Source: Dendrophyllia cribrosa
Taxonomy: Eukaryota; Cnidaria; Anthozoa; Scleractinia; Dendrophylliidae
DNA length: 64,000 nucleotides
Assembly: GCA_024195265.1 (NCBI GenBank)
Contig: JAJLRJ010000005.1
Location: forward strand, 28,871,473 to 28,935,472
Direction of reading: 5' to 3'
The position numbers and the translations under genes are program-made. Shown one piece after another: positions 11,064-24,278 of the stretch (its first letter is position 1; every line of letters starts with the position of its first letter). The notes under the pieces are model-generated. The model was given only the letters and a program-made list of their open reading frames with translations, ran no database searches and had not been told where the DNA came from.

Positions 11064-13891
11064 CTATGGTGTAAAAATAGACAAAAGAATATTATAACTT
11101 GTTAATAATTTAAGCAAACTGTGAAAAATCACTCCGTTACATTCGCGCGCGAAAATGAAGATTTCACTCCAAGATATAAAAAGTAACCTAAAATAAAAAT
11201 AAAAGTTTCGAAAGTTGTAGCTTTTTGCTAGAAGGAGCTTTGTGAAAATCTGGGTAAAATTAGCCGTGGCAGCTGATAGCTATCTTGTCGAATCCTGAAA
11301 AAAAACCTACCACTTTCATAACTGTGTCCATCGTACAGCCTTTCTTCAACAAGTCGCCTCGGAAAATGTAACCGCAAATTACGCCGATAGGATGTCATTA
11401 TTGTTTTACGACATGTCCATCCTTTGGTCCAGTTTAACAGCTTGAATTATACCGCTCATTATATTCGGTACAGCGTAGTGTTCATTGTTCATTGCTATGG
11501 GTAGTGCGATTGAAACGTTTGCTCGATACGCGCGCGAACCACTCTAACCCAGACTAGTCGCGATATTGTGGGATATAATTGCTTTGTGACTGAAAAAATG
11601 TATTAAAAATGCCGACAGTGTCTTTGATGACATTTTTGGGACTAACCCTTTATTACTGAGCAATCACACTCTCTATATTGCACTATCTGGGGCCAAATCG
11701 TTCAAACAGAAATATCTGGAACCACTGCAAGATGTTTGGGCTAAGATGGGTGGACGGACAGCGAACGCTGGGTAAGAAAGCTAATTTAAAGCGATGTTCG
11801 GCTAAAGAAAGACACAAGCCGTTTGAAATAGTTGGAATTCTTTACTCGTCTTAACTACTCTTTTTCGGCAAATTAACAAAGGCCCGGTAAGTCACTGAGA
11901 AAACATCATGATAACGCTTTGAGTCACTTCCGCGGCGCTAAGAGGTACTCTTCAAAGATGTACACACTCAAAAATTGTTTCAAATTTCTGTTTGCGGCTG
12001 CTTGTTGATTTAAAGTTCTAAAATGGCTAAAGTACAGTTCACTTGCAAAGTGCCATTTCTCCCGTGTGGACAGTAACTAGCTGCCTGAATAACACCGACC
12101 GGGACTTGTGGAAACAAAAAGAGTGAATTACCTCTATTCATTAGAGGTTTACATGCGTGCGGTGCACTGAGACGAAAACAGCTTTCAACCTTTTCGTAGC
12201 CCGTGCTATCATCGCGTTCCGTTCACTTTGCACGCAACGGCCCTTTTCAATTCGTGGCGCGCAAGAGTTCAAGATGAACATTCGAATGCAGTTAATTTCC
12301 CACTTCCGGTCCGCAGTAATGTTATTGTGTACCTATTTATTAATTATAGCCGATCCTACTTTAATAAGAATACCAGTTTACAATCGATGTGGTTAAGCCC
12401 AATTTCGCAAATAATTTGACAAAGTCGTGAAATCCTTCTTAGAGTTGGATCTTGTTTGTGTTTTGTGTGGAAACCCCGGCATTTCAAGTGAAGTCTTTAT
12501 TGATTCCAATGAGAGAATCTCTTGATCCAGAAATTATGCAAAAATGCTTTATGTCTGCACTGATCTTAAGTAATTGCTCTCACGAGACATGCTAAAAATA
12601 CCAAGCATTCGATTTGAAGCATGTAAACATTTTCAGTTGTCATGGCAACTGACTTAAGGCTGAATTTATCGTCACGCAGTGGTGTAAAATGGCCTGTTTG
12701 GGAGCAATATTTAAGAAAAAATAATGCAAAGCGATTTGGAAATGTTTGGTAAATCTTGAAAAAAAGGTTAAGTGAAACGAGTTGCTCTCGACTTCTTTCC
12801 GTCTGGCATTTTTTTGGAATTGCATGCGATTAGGCTCCAAAAATAAAAAAATTATGCCGGAACACCCACACGGCAATTGAATTCTCGGAGTTTTATATAA
12901 TTTGTGGTTGACAGGGTCAGAGGGAATGAAGCCACCAGATATTTACACATATGCTCTGGATGCAGGCTTTATTATGGTGTCATTCCCAAAAGAACGCGTT
13001 CTAAATTATTCTTAATGTTGACAAAAATGGGATTGCATACGTTTACTCTTGAGTTAAGTGTAAAGAGTAGATTTGGGAAGATCAGACATTAAACAAAAAC
13101 AAAACATATCTTGTCCATCAAAAGGGCGTGAAGATGATAATGAGTGAAATAGAGATAAGAGCAGTTGATAAGGTTTCCCTTCGAATTCCGAAAATAGTTC
13201 CATGTTCGCTGACTTGTTTATTGTGAAAAACTATGTACACTTGACGTGGTCCTGTCATTTTAAAGAAGGTAAAAAAAGACAGGTTTCAATTTTTGTGATT
13301 TTTGTGATTTTTTCACACCAATCGCAAAAATAAGGTCCCGCAAATAATTATTCCTCTGATATTCCGCGAAATTTACTTCACCGATGGAATTTCTATAAGT
13401 ATCGCCAAAAAATGCAAAATCATATTGTGAGAGCATTCCACACAAGTACATACACTTCGGAACCACTGGAGAAGAATCAGCGCTTAGCAGTATTAGACAG
13501 ACAATAAATGTTGAAAGGTCATTTTTTTTTACTTCTGTAGGTCGTAAAAAGAACGAAACTACTGGTTTAGACGCTTTAAGAACATACATGTTGATGTCAA
13601 TTTTATTTTTTAAGGCAGTTGCGTGTTTCTATTTGTTAAAGTTAAAAGCTGTACGTGCAAAAATAAACTGCTTTTAGAAAAATTATGTTTCTCTAAATTG
13701 CAAGAATTCGATCCCGCAAAATACAAATAGAAACCCGCCAATTCCGAGCAAAATAAAATTCCCGCAAAAATTTCATGCCATATGGTAATATTAAAAGGTA
13801 AATTTATCGGCGGTACTTTCCTGTGGTACTCTTAATCGCGATGTACAAGGCGGTTCTATCTTTTGCGCTTGGAATAAAACCCTAGCCTTAA

Positions 13892-14990
13892 GTGTGACCA
13901 TTCAAATGAACGGTTCTGAGCAGTACTTTCACTAGCTGTGGTACTGTTTATTAATATGCTGTACCAGGTGGTCTAACTTTTGAGTCTTCGAATGCACCCT
14001 GGCACTTGAGTTAGCTGTTAACCTGTATACTTTTGTAGACGGAGCTGCTTGTCTCTTGATGTTTTGGCACTCGGTTTAAATTAAAATTTTCTATTTTCGC
14101 ACTTGAACGTTCTTAAAGAAGTGAAAGCGTTTATTATCAGTTACACAACTTCGAATAGTTTTCATTTGTGGTGAAATTACACAAATAGAGAACCAAACAT
14201 ATCTTTATAAACTGATTTGGGATTTTTTTATTGTGGACATATTTTGCTCTCCTTCGGGTCACGGAATTCGTGGTTCATCAAAGAGACCGGAACCAACAAG
14301 TTTTAAAAACACTTAAAATTCTAGAGAAAACAAATTGTAGACGAAATGCAAATACATACGAAATAAATAAAAATAATAATAATCACTGAGCACTAACGCA
14401 TGGTGCACTGAGTGGTGACTACATTACTTTCACAATGCTTGTTGTCACTTGTCGATAAAATGGTACGTACTCTAATAAATTACATTTCATAGGCGAAAGC
14501 CAGATATGTTGCCGGCTGGCACAAACCTAAAATTTATCCGTGAACGATCCATTCAGTGTAAGATTCATACTGAGTTGTTAAATTTTGGTCAGTTCTATCT
14601 TTTGAATTAGTGGATAAAAATTCTGCAGTGTGACCGTTCAAATGAACTAATCTCTTTAACAGTACTTTCTTTTGGCCGGCTGTTTGAATTCTCCTAAGTT
14701 TTTATCTTGGCCGACTGATTTGAAGAGTGAAAGGATTATGGGAAGTCGTGATACTCATGGACGGCTAAAATCGGATTGAATGGCAAATAATCCGATATTT
14801 AAATACCATGTATTGGATCTCAACCAGACCAGGTGACCGTTTATTTTACGGATTGTTTTTAAAGTATTTCCCTATTATAGTAAAAGCATCTATAACAATG
14901 TTCTAACTTGGAATTTTCGCATGAAATCCCCAAGTGTGACCATTCAAATAGAAGCCAGTGGCCATTTTTTTACATGTGGTACTGACAGCG
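13892..14990 (+). repeat. Three isolated cores of the TTAACCCTTT family
   Basis: The segment GTGTGACCATTCAAATGAAC or a close variant occurs near 13892, 14628 and 14934, each followed within about 40 bases by an AGTACTTTC- or GGTACTG-like piece. The surrounding sequence differs between the three, so these look like old copies in which only the core is still readable. Confidence 0.55.
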
Positions 14991-15060
14991 AATTGTTTAC
15001 CTTGGTACTTTGGGAGATAAGGGCTGTTATTCTCAAGAACGGCTAAGATTAAAATGAACT

Positions 15061-15325
15061 TGCCCTTAAAGGAACACTGTCCCGGCTGAAATGTCATGTT
15101 TTCATGATTATGGGCAGGAGCTTACTGTAAGTTTGCTTTGTTCAGTCTTAAAATATGACTGAAGAAAATATCGCCAAAAGTGACAAAGGCAAATAAATAT
15201 TAATTAAAGACATAAATGAAAATAACGTCTAAAAAGTCAAAATTCTTCACGAATGCCAATTTTGATTTCTTGACCGCCTGTCACGAAATCAAATTTGATA
15301 AACTTTAATCCACTTCCATCCTTGC
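15061..15325 (+). repeat. Composite repeat: MITE end plus CGCCTGTCACG repeat
   Basis: The left part (CTTAAAGGAACACTGTC, then CATGATTATGGG) matches the end of the element at 26632-27058. The right part (15172-15325) matches the repeat at 7617. The same two units lie together in inverse orientation at 26447-26660, so the pair has moved, or been duplicated, as a unit. Confidence 0.6.
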
Positions 15326-17265
15326 AATCCTGCACTTTATCTCCAAACTGCAGCTGCTGCCTCTGTTTTGCTTGTTTTGCTCTTTTTTTATCCAATTAAT
15401 TTGATCTACGAACGTAAAAGTTAAATCTACATTAAACGACTTAGGTTTGATTCGTGAAGTTAAAAGCCGATTAAACAAAAATTCCATGAACCCGTACTAA
15501 CTTACCCTTACAAGCATGATCCGTGTGGAAGCCTCTTAATAGTTCAAGACCTGCTGTTTGTCAGCTCTTTCGTTGTGTGAAAACCATTATCACTGAAGAA
15601 TATAAAAAGAAAATGGTTTAAGCCACTCGAGGTAACTTTACCTCCTTTCGTTATCCTACTTTCAATCAAAGCGCTTTACTTTTATACCTGTTAAGAGCAT
15701 AAGGTATTTCGCTATCTTTCGGGTGTTTAAAAGTTTGATGTTTTATCCCGCCTACTTCATTTGGACTATTCACTAATATGGCTCAGTGAATGTAGAATAT
15801 GGACCATTTATTTAATAGCGTGTCTTTCAAGAACAAGGATGGGACGTCCAGATCATTTATCATTTGAAAACCTCGCTAATGAGGTGGCGCTGTATCTCTT
15901 AAGTGAAAAGATTTACAGAAACATTACGAAAAGGCGCGACAAATGCGAACCGGAAATGTGCGTTAATACCCCTTAGCACCTCTTACAGAATACACAAAAA
16001 CATCGTTTTGTACGACAGCCCAGACTCAAACGGTTGCCGCCAAAAGTCGGTTTCTTTGAAGTTTTCGTGAAGATAGGCGTTTGAATTGTATCCATCATTG
16101 GCTGTGTTTTGCTTACGTTTTTATTTGAGCTTAAAATGTATGATTAACACATCGTTGAACCTTGTGTTTTGTGTTGCTCGCCGCTACCAAATAATGCTTA
16201 GTTTAGCGCACGCGCGTTGTTCCTGACACTCCACTTTGTGGATTCCAATTCCTTACCGCTGATAGCACACAATGTGGATTAGAACTATTTTACGTAACTA
16301 TTTTGGTACCAAGCGTTAAATCGAACGTTTGAATCTTCGAAAAAGCCCAGAACAGTGACTAAGCAATGAAAACTATTTAGTGTACTTTTAGTAGTGATAC
16401 CCGATGTATATGATTCAAACAGTATCTATTTAGAAGTGCTTTCCCGTGGGTCTGTTTATTACGCACAACAACAAAGTAGTTCTAACGTTTGACTCTATCG
16501 TTGAACTAACCCAAATGGAACTGAAGTTGTCTTGGCCAGTGCTTCAATGCGGTGCTGCTTACAATGCTATATATTACGGAGTTTCTAACTTTTGTGCATG
16601 TTTGCTTAAATCCATTATGCTGTTGAAACTGTTGAAACTTGCATTAACTGTGGACAAAATCCTAACTGAGCCGGTTACCATTCAAATAAAAGCTAATAGG
16701 TAATACGTCTTCTGTGGTCGTTGTCGTTTGCTATCAGATATTTTTCAAAATTACTTTGTTCGGCTGTTTGTTTGTGTGCTTTATGAAGATGAGGCAGAGG
16801 ACACCAAAAGGACGCGACTTAGTGTCCTTATAATAGAGGTGGAGCGGGTCAAAATAATATGAATTCAGTGGTTCGGCTTGATGACCAATTGTACTACGGT
16901 CCGTAATAAGTAGGTGTCCGAATTTTGAAAATAGAGAGTTTAAGATGGAGAAGTTTTCGCGGCGACGGCGACGTTGAGGCCGATTAGGATTGGGACGAGT
17001 TCGACTGCGCATGCGATTTCCAAAACTCCCGCCGTCGCCCTCACGTCGGCGACGTGACTTCAGCCATTTTGCCGTCGTGCTGAAAACGTGAGTAAGTTTG
17101 TCATGATTTTCTCTTCATCCTTGATTTATACCCGGTCTATGAAATTTATTTACATTCGTTAGAGCATTTGTGTGTTTTTACAACTCATTTGAAGATTTGC
17201 CGGACAATTCGAATGATTTGTTTTGGTCTTTCTTCAATTAGAGACAGACCGCCCATTAGACAAAC

Positions 17266-18738
17266 ATGGCAGAAGGCACTACTGCAAAGAAGACTTCCCC
17301 GTAAGTTTACTGCTATGTTTTACCGAGTTTCGATGCTGTATAAGCTGGCATATCTATGGATTACCTTCGGAATTATGCTTGTAAATGTTTACCTGTCATC
17401 ATACATGTTATAATCGTAAAATATAGCCAAAAATACATCGAAATCCAGCATTGTTGTGTACATAACAATTATTTGAATTATTGTGTGTTTTTATAGATAA
17501 AGCTTATATGCTTATCACATTCATATAAGTTCTAAATCTTTTGTGAAGTGAATGCTTTATAAATAGATGAATATAAAGCGGTACGGGTGGAAATCAACCA
17601 TACTGACAAGAGCAGAATTGCTGTATGGCTCGCTTCGGTGATCAGTGAATCAATTAAATATTCTTGAAATCAATGTCAACTGCCAAAATGACTTCCTGGA
17701 TTGGCTTTAAATAATTTGGTAATATTAAAAATATCCAATGCAATGCACATATGCTTGCTATCGTGCATGTTGTTTTGTAATGGCTATTAACATCTCTGTA
17801 AAAAAAAATTTATAACCTTACAAGTGACCACAAGTGTGAAAACACTATAACCTTATTTTTGTTATGTTAGCAACGACTTTAGCTTATAAACAGTTAATTA
17901 TAAATCATGTATTCCTTGGTTGAAAATAATTATTGGCTTTATTTCTCTGTTTAATTTTCTATTTTCTTTCAGAACAATGGAGTGGACACAGCAGCATGAT
18001 TCCATTTTTATGATCGAAGTCCGGGGTGCAGATTTATACGAAACACGAAAGGGAAGCCCGGAGAGAGGGAAGATATGGGACGACATTGCTGTGCGTCTGA
18101 ACAACCTTGCAGATCCAAATCCAAAATTCTATGTGAACAAGCGGTCCCTGAGAGACAGATTTAATCTTCTTATGTCGAAATTCAAATCAAAGAACAGGGA
18201 AGAAGAAAGGGCAAGTGGTATTAGCCCTGTGGTGCAAGAAATCGACATCCTCTTGCAGGAGCTGTGTGAAAAAGAAGAAGAAGCAAGAAATAAACCTTCA
18301 GCTGCAGAGAAAAAGAAAACCGCCGTACAAGAGAAAGCAGTAGCAGAAGACATGCGTCTCAAGGCGATGGAAACTATGGGGCAGACCAAGAAAAGGCTTG
18401 AGAAAAGCAGCGGAGAGGCTCCTACTAAAAAAAGTAGAAAAAGTACCGGGGATGCAATAGGATACTTAGAGAAGAAATTTGAGCAAGAGATGTCACTGAG
18501 AAGAGAAGAGATAGCAATGAGAAAACAGGAAGAGGCCAAAAGTTCTCAGATAACCGAGCAGCAGACCAAAATGCAGCAAGATATGCTGAAGATCATTCAG
18601 CAACAACACGAGGAACAGCAAAAGCAACAGCAAGGGCATCAACAGCAGCAACTGCAATTTATGCAATCTATGCTTAATCAGCAACAGCAGCAGTCACAGG
18701 CTCTACTGGCGCTGATTGAGAGACTGGCTCCTAAATAA
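17266..18738 (+). CDS. Harbinger Myb/SANT-like DNA-binding protein
   Basis: Accessory protein of the Harbinger transposon. In this superfamily it binds the element ends and brings the transposase to DNA and into the nucleus. There are two exons: 17266-17300 (MAEGTTAKKTS plus a split codon, GTAAGT donor) and 17973-18738 (acceptor TTTCTTTCAG). They join in frame to give 266 aa. Residues 13-95 form a trihelical Myb/SANT-like domain, with MEWTQQHDSIFMIEV, GKIWDDIAVRL and SLRDRFNLLM marking the helices. A long charged coiled-coil region follows (about 120-210), with a basic KKSRKS patch that could be a nuclear signal. The C-terminal tail is glutamine-rich (about 205-255). A reading that starts earlier in the second exon would add only translated intron. 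It is convergent with the transposase and appears intact. Confidence 0.9.
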
Positions 18739-18785
18739 AACCAGTGACAGAGAATGTTAGTGATTGAGAAGCTATTCCATGCTGG

Positions 18786-18791
18786 AATAAA
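18786..18791 (+). promoter_or_regulatory. Polyadenylation signal AATAAA for the Myb-like gene
   Basis: AATAAA lies 48 bases after the stop of the Myb-like gene, the expected distance for a short 3' UTR. A second AATAAA-containing site (CTAATAAATT) follows near 18870. Confidence 0.5.
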
Positions 18792-19028
18792 GTTGTTGTT
18801 CATGTTTAAAGTTTGCATAAACCTTATCCCAAAATGACAGCTGTTAAATTCATATGTAGATATGCATGCTAATAAATTGACCCTGTTCACCTGTACAAAA
18901 TCGAAGAGGATTTGTATTAAAAAAATCAGCCACCATTTTAGAATAAGGTTTATTTACAATCTACTGCTTGTCAAGGATCAGTTGTTTTGTTGCGTGATAC
19001 AACATATTGAAATGATTGTCACAAGTAA

Positions 19029-19040
19029 TAATCATGAATG

Positions 19041-19080
<40 letters not shown>

Positions 19081-19102
19081 TTTTTTAATCATGAATGTAT
19101 AT
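19029..19102. repeat. AT/T tract between 14-bp direct repeats
   Basis: AATCATGAATGTAT occurs on both sides of an (AT)n stretch followed by about 23 T. The layout resembles an insertion of a bare poly-A/T tail with a target duplication, or simple slippage. It lies between the two Harbinger genes. Confidence 0.5.
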
Positions 19103-19588
19103 GTAATCACAAGTTGAGTTTAATTGATAACACACATGCTGCACCTCTGATACTGTACCTTATTTATGGTGGTTTTTACATAGTTTGTTTAACATTTGAC
19201 ATGACAATTATGAAGAGTTAAGAAAATACGCCAGTTTAGCAACAATGTATCAAGGTCAGTGATAAATCTTGTGATTTTCAAACTTCTGATGCTTATAGGC
19301 AGCGCTAACAGCTGTGTCATTTCAGAAAATTGGGTCCCTATCTGGGACAGTTGTTTTGACCTCTGAAGTTAAAAAATAAGCCTCATTGACTTTGCTACAC
19401 CACTGCTTATGCTGCGATTAACAAAACTTTTCAAACAATAGATTTTTATCTAGTTTGTTAGTCATGATTTCACAGGTAAAATCTCTGTGAACTTTGTTAC
19501 ATTAAATCAGAGTTGATGTTCCAGTTAGCACGTTTACTACTGGTCTTAAACTTATCTGAAGTAATCCTGGAGGCTTGGGGGGTTTAAC

Positions 19589-20778
19589 TCAAAAAAATTC
19601 TGATGTTTGGTTGCCATACAGACATGTGAGAGCATTGCGCAGGAGTGCACATACAACGTAGATTTTGCCAACGCTACTTAAACCAATTTTTAAGTTCTTT
19701 TTAAAATCTAGAACCTTAAAATAGTTCAAAATGTCTCCAAAGAGCCATTCGACTGACACTCTGACAGAGCTCATGGATGAATTGAACATCTGCATTTGCG
19801 GTGTGAGAGCTGCACCTTGGAATGGCCTTTGCAGGTGTATCCTTAAAGGGTAGGCTGGGTCTCCATAAATGCACATAGGCTGGCCAGCTGTGTCAATTGC
19901 ATGTCGTTCTAGGTCTGCAAGCAATCCCGATTCTGCTAGCATTCCAGCATCATGCCTTCTCCCCTCTGCAACAAAAAGTTGTAACAGTTGAAACATGCTG
20001 CCGATCTGTAAATTAAGGTTCATCAGTGGATTTTATCTTCAACCTGAAGAATACCGGTAAACAAAAGATGATATGATATGATAACAGCAATTCGAAATAT
20101 AAATAAATTTACCTATTGGTCCAAAGAGGTTTGCAATCAGCCCATTCGGTAAGGCAACTGACTGGAATTTCAAGGCGTGTACACGTTTGTGCCCATTGTA
20201 CATCAACCTTTGATGTTCACCCGGCCTGGCTATGGGTCTCACAGTGCCATCGACAAATCCAAAACAATTCTGCAGAGCTGCCCCTTGCCCTTCTATTGCT
20301 TCAGCGTATGTTTCTAGTGCACGGGGGTTTAACAATGCATCGTTCCAGCGAGTTATGCGATGTCCGTGAATGGTGTAAATATAATCTATGACATGATTTG
20401 TGGTCATGCTTATCAGGGGAACTGGACGTCCAAAACGAGCGACCATATCACCACATCTGCATGGATAAGCAAGTCGTCTGAGCAGCATGCAAAGGCCTTC
20501 CATTCCATCCACCACGCTTCCCTGGTCCAGCTTGAAGGTCGGCGGAATCTCAGCAAAGCTTCAGCAATAGCTGGTAGGTCTTTCTTCTCAAATCTAAATT
20601 CCGCTTTGCACTCAGCGTCGTTCATGTTGTTTAGGTCAAAGCGAGGGTATTCGTAGTATGGAAAACTAGAATTTGTCGACTGAAACATTTCATAGAGAAC
20701 TACGAAATCTTCATCGCTAATAAGTTTAGCATCGTAGTACAAAACAAGAAGCAAGCGAAACTCTTCAAAACTGACCAT
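19589..20778 (-). CDS. HARBI1-like DDE transposase, with one frameshift
   Basis: Nuclease of the Harbinger transposon (DDE superfamily 4); cuts and joins element ends in the nucleus. Start ATG at 20776-20778 (MVSFEEFRLLLVLYYD); an upstream TTG is not needed. The middle exon contains LRRLAYPCR, FGRPVPLIS, and FGFVDGT with the first catalytic Asp. A 147-bp intron (19966-20112, GT donor, TTTTGTTGCAG acceptor) joins FGPI to EGRRHDAGML in phase. The last exon has YGDPAYPL (second Asp) and VEWLFGD (catalytic Glu) and stops at 19589-19591. Total is about 345 aa, the usual HARBI1 size, with all three catalytic residues present. A frame change is needed near 20545-20555, between the EALL and PPTFKLDQ codons, so this copy is inactive unless that is a sequencing error. 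Confidence 0.88.
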
Positions 20779-20957
20779 TTTCTCTTCGAAAAGCACACTA
20801 GAATCAAAACAAACTCGATGTGAGCCGACGAAGTCGCGAACGCCGTCGGCCAATCTTAACAACTTAAATTTTGGCGCGAAAACGGCAACCTTGGACCCAG
20901 TTTACCCCAGTTGTCAGGTCGCCGTCGCGGCGAAAACGTCTCCATCTTAAACTCTCT

Positions 20958-23760
20958 AATGTCTCGATCGTGACGGATTCCAAATTGAGGAGGTGTCCGT
21001 ATGGAAAGACTCCACCGTGTCGGTATACTCTCAGAATTAACAAAACTGAGGAAAATCATGATGTGACATCAAGGAAAAAAGAAAAGGTAAAGCAAAACGA
21101 CGTGTACCTCGTTAAATGACAATTGACGTTTTGGCACTGAGATGTTAGGGTTTTATGTTCGCTCTTTTATTTTTTTGTAAATTGATGTAGTAACGTACAA
21201 GAAATCCGATATAATCAAGATTGCTACAAAAACAAGAGTTAAAAGGGGCCTACCTGCCGAGTAAAGGATTTTGCGAGCCAACTGAAATTGTCCACAATGG
21301 AGAAAAAAGAGTGTTGACGATGTTCGACCAAGCAGCCTTTGACGATTGCTTTCAACAAGTTGTGTTTGCTAAGCGAATGCGCTGACTTAAGTAGCGTTCA
21401 CTGGCTGTCGGCGTCTTTGGCTCTTTTATGCAAAGAACCCTTTTTTCAACTGTACATTGTACATTGTTGAACAAACAAACTACCCAGCGTCTTCGGAAAC
21501 TTTGTGTTACGTCAAAACTCCTTTACCAAACTTCCGACAATACCCGGTCTCCCCTATGTATATTCCGAATCTCCGTATGAATGCCGCCATTTCGACCCGG
21601 CTCCGACTGTTTAATCCGAGTCAGTCTATGAAGTGAGCAAGCTTATAGAGCCTCGTGCTGTTTATCCCTCTAATCCACAGATGATGGATGAGCTATAATT
21701 ATTGTCATTTATAACGTGGTTTAATGCGTTAAGAGCAGAGTTTTCTGTCAAATATTCAGTGTTTCCTGTTTTGATTTTGGCAAGAGGTTAAAAATCCTCT
21801 CCAAAGTTCTTAAAAACATTAAAACCAAAATGATGTTAACCAATCAGGAACAGTCAAGAAATCATGACTTGGCACGCGTTTTCCCGCGCTTGGCGGCGGT
21901 TGCATGTTTTTATTTTGACATTTGATTGGATTATTCCATTGTTTCGTCATCCATTAAATTTAACTACAGGGTATTTTAGCCTGTTTTGTTTCATAAAAAA
22001 AAGTGGACGGTATTAAAATTAAATGGATCTTTTTTTATCATGGTTTAAAACAACAAGTTGCACACTACTGAGAGGGGGCATTTATAGTACAATACTGACA
22101 GAAAATTTAACCCTTTAACTCCCAAGAGTGCCAAATATTAAAACTCAAGAAAATCTTTAGTTTTCTAAAATATTGAAAAACAAATGGTACCACGCAAAAG
22201 TACTGCCGAAGAGGTTTCATTTGAATGGTCACACCATAGGATTTCGTTGACAGACTCAAAAGTTAGAACTTCATTTATTTACATTTCTCTATAATTGAAT
22301 CTGAGAGCGAAAGGGTTAAGGAAAAAATGGAAAAAAAAAACGAATACAAAATCACAAGGTGAAAATACCCTCATTTCTATATTCTTTTGTTTTAAAAGCG
22401 GATTTGAGCCTTTTGAAGTACGTTAATTGAGATCAGAAGATTCCGGAACTTTTAATGTACCTAACAGAGACTAAAAGATCATTAACCCCTTGGAGCTTTT
22501 CAGACATCCGCGTTTTTACACAACACAACAGTTTCTTCCTTTTTTTCTCGGAATTTTGTGGTTTAATTATGACAAGTTACTACTTTGTGTATTTGCACGA
22601 GAATATATTAATAATAACAGCAGTCTCCAAAAGCTTTACATCATGTTTCGTACGGGGAGACAGAACGCCCGCACTGGCGGCGACCGATGCGACTCCGCTT
22701 CTGCAGTCTAATATTATTTGTTTTCTCCTTCTTTTAACCTGTACGTCTTAATCATATGCACTTTTGGCCATCTTATTTCTGTACTTGGTTTTGTCCACAT
22801 GATTGGTTCTACTGGTTATTTCGGACCATAACAGCCTAGTATGCAGGCGTTCCGTTCTACCATCCCTTCATTCGATTTTGATGCCAATTGCACGACGTCA
22901 TCGACATGCAACCAGGCCCAAGGCCTTTATATACTGACTTTTAAGAGTAAGAGGTCAGAACGCGTTGTGACAAAGCTGAACGTATTCATATATATTGTCT
23001 GTTTTATATACGATAAAAATGCTACTTATATCGAGACCTGTCGAAGGAAGACACTATCTAACTAGTTACACATGAACAACTTAAAACCGCATCAAGTCAA
23101 CTTCCATGTTTAATAACTCTGCTTACCTTAGTTATCGTCCAAGATGGCTCCGTTATAGTATAACATGATATAATGTGTCTGCCTCGTCCTTTTTTTGATT
23201 TTCTGTTGGTTTAATAACAACCACTATATGAACACACAAACATATTTGCACCAATAAAACTATCCATGATCGACTTACATATCCTTTAAAGGGGTTAGTA
23301 GTGACCTCAAAAAAGACTGAAACCTTTGGATGACCTGGACTAGCTTTTCTTGCCCAGATAAAGTGATAGATAAAGTGTCGTAGAGCAAATAAACTATTTA
23401 ACAGACAAAAAGAGGTAAGATACAGTCAGAGAAACTCAACACGTTTTAATGTCACCATTGAAAGGCCTTTTCTTGTCATCTGTAATTGCATCCTTTAAGG
23501 GTTTTACAGTAACTTTGAACAGACCCCCGCAGTTCAACCTGCCCTAAATTGAGACTTGTCACTCACTAAACAAAATGCAGATTATAGTAGTCACTCTGTG
23601 GTATCAAAACTTACTTTGTATGCGATGCAATACCGTGACGAAAATAGAGAACAACCCGGCTATCACGAAATCCCGCCTATGACGAACACATAATTTGTTC
23701 GGAATCACAATCCCAACAAATTTTCAGGGAACAGTTTCTTGTTCCAGACTTTGACTTCAA
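20958..23760. other. No gene seen between Harbinger and next MITE cluster
   Basis: Apart from the repeat copy at 22107-22319, I see no supported feature. The open frames here are short and resemble no family. Confidence 0.5.
22107..22319 (-). repeat. TTAACCCTTT-family repeat, best-preserved copy
   Basis: The complete unit begins TTAACCCTTTAACTCCC and ends GCGAAAGGGTTAA, 213 bp with TTAA at both borders. It contains the core in reverse (CCGAAGAGGTTTCATTTGAA). Use this copy as the family reference. Confidence 0.8.
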
Positions 23761-23832
23761 CAGCCGCCTCTCATCGCTCCCGGCCGTTTGGCGAGAATAC
23801 CTCTAGCGGCCGGCGGCGATTAGAGGCGGCTG
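23761..23832. mobile_element. Mini-foldback with CAGCCGCCTCT ends
   Basis: The left arm CAGCCGCCTCTCATCGC and CGGCCG pair with the inverse right arm (CGGCCG, then GCGATTAGAGGCGGCTG). Only about 70 bp in all, with a GC-rich stem. A related half copy lies near 380-415. Confidence 0.7.
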
Positions 23833-24278
23833 TGTTCGAAGTAGACTATTGATATCAAGAAAATTCTAGGGAGTTCCAGAACTGTTCACTGCTCATGGAG
23901 AAACTTAAGATTTAACGAACCCTGGTTAGTTATGAATTATCTCAAATAGGTCAACATTGAATATAAATATCTTTTTTTTTTTCTGATCAAGAATATTTCT
24001 TCCGTCGGAACCCCGTTATGCCGAACAAACATTCAATGAAAGCAACTAAATTAGGGAGACGAAACGATTTCGTTGTATTGAGTCTCACCCATTTTTGTTT
24101 ATTATTTCTTCCTTTTCCAATTTATAAAGGTCAATATCAGTACTTGGCTGTATATGTTTTCTATTATTTTTTTCGTCGACAAACAAACCAAGGAACGGTG
24201 ATTAACAATGTTGGTGGTTGGGGCGGTTATATACATCGCCTTTTTACAGTGTTCAGTCCCAAGATGTACGACAAAGCG

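Larger units (their letters stand above)
11064..16932. other. FGF upstream region; no gene confirmed
   Basis: The missing FGF start exon and promoter should lie in or beyond this interval, but no ATG plus donor in the required phase can be named safely. A plus-strand open frame ending near 12396 has a signal-peptide-like stretch (VMLLCTYLLIIA) but no clear partner exon. About 13260-13800 has several CCCGCAAAAT-like pieces of an old repeat. The rest is AT-rich with decayed repeat cores. Confidence 0.45.
16933..20957. mobile_element. PIF/Harbinger DNA transposon, about 4.0 kb
   Basis: The left end begins AGAGAGTTTAAGATGGAG, followed by AGTTTTCGCGGCGACGG (16951-16968). The right end is its inverse complement with a few changes (20917-20957, ending TTAAACTCTCT). 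Both ends are flanked by AAT, a 3-bp target duplication, as expected for this superfamily. Inside are exactly the two genes such elements carry: a Myb/SANT-like DNA-binding protein on plus and a DDE transposase on minus, arranged tail to tail. The subterminal ends are rich in CG and GCGGCGAC motifs, possible binding sites for the Myb-like protein (inference). The only defect seen is a frameshift in the transposase. Confidence 0.92.

Noticed and set aside
12157..12396. Signal-peptide-like frame upstream of the FGF gene
   Set aside because: Wrong strand for FGF, no clear donor and no partner exon; not enough to propose a gene.
18129..18539. 136-codon minus-strand frame
   Set aside because: Antisense shadow of the Myb-like gene; Leu/Ser-rich because the sense strand is Lys/Glu/Gln-rich.
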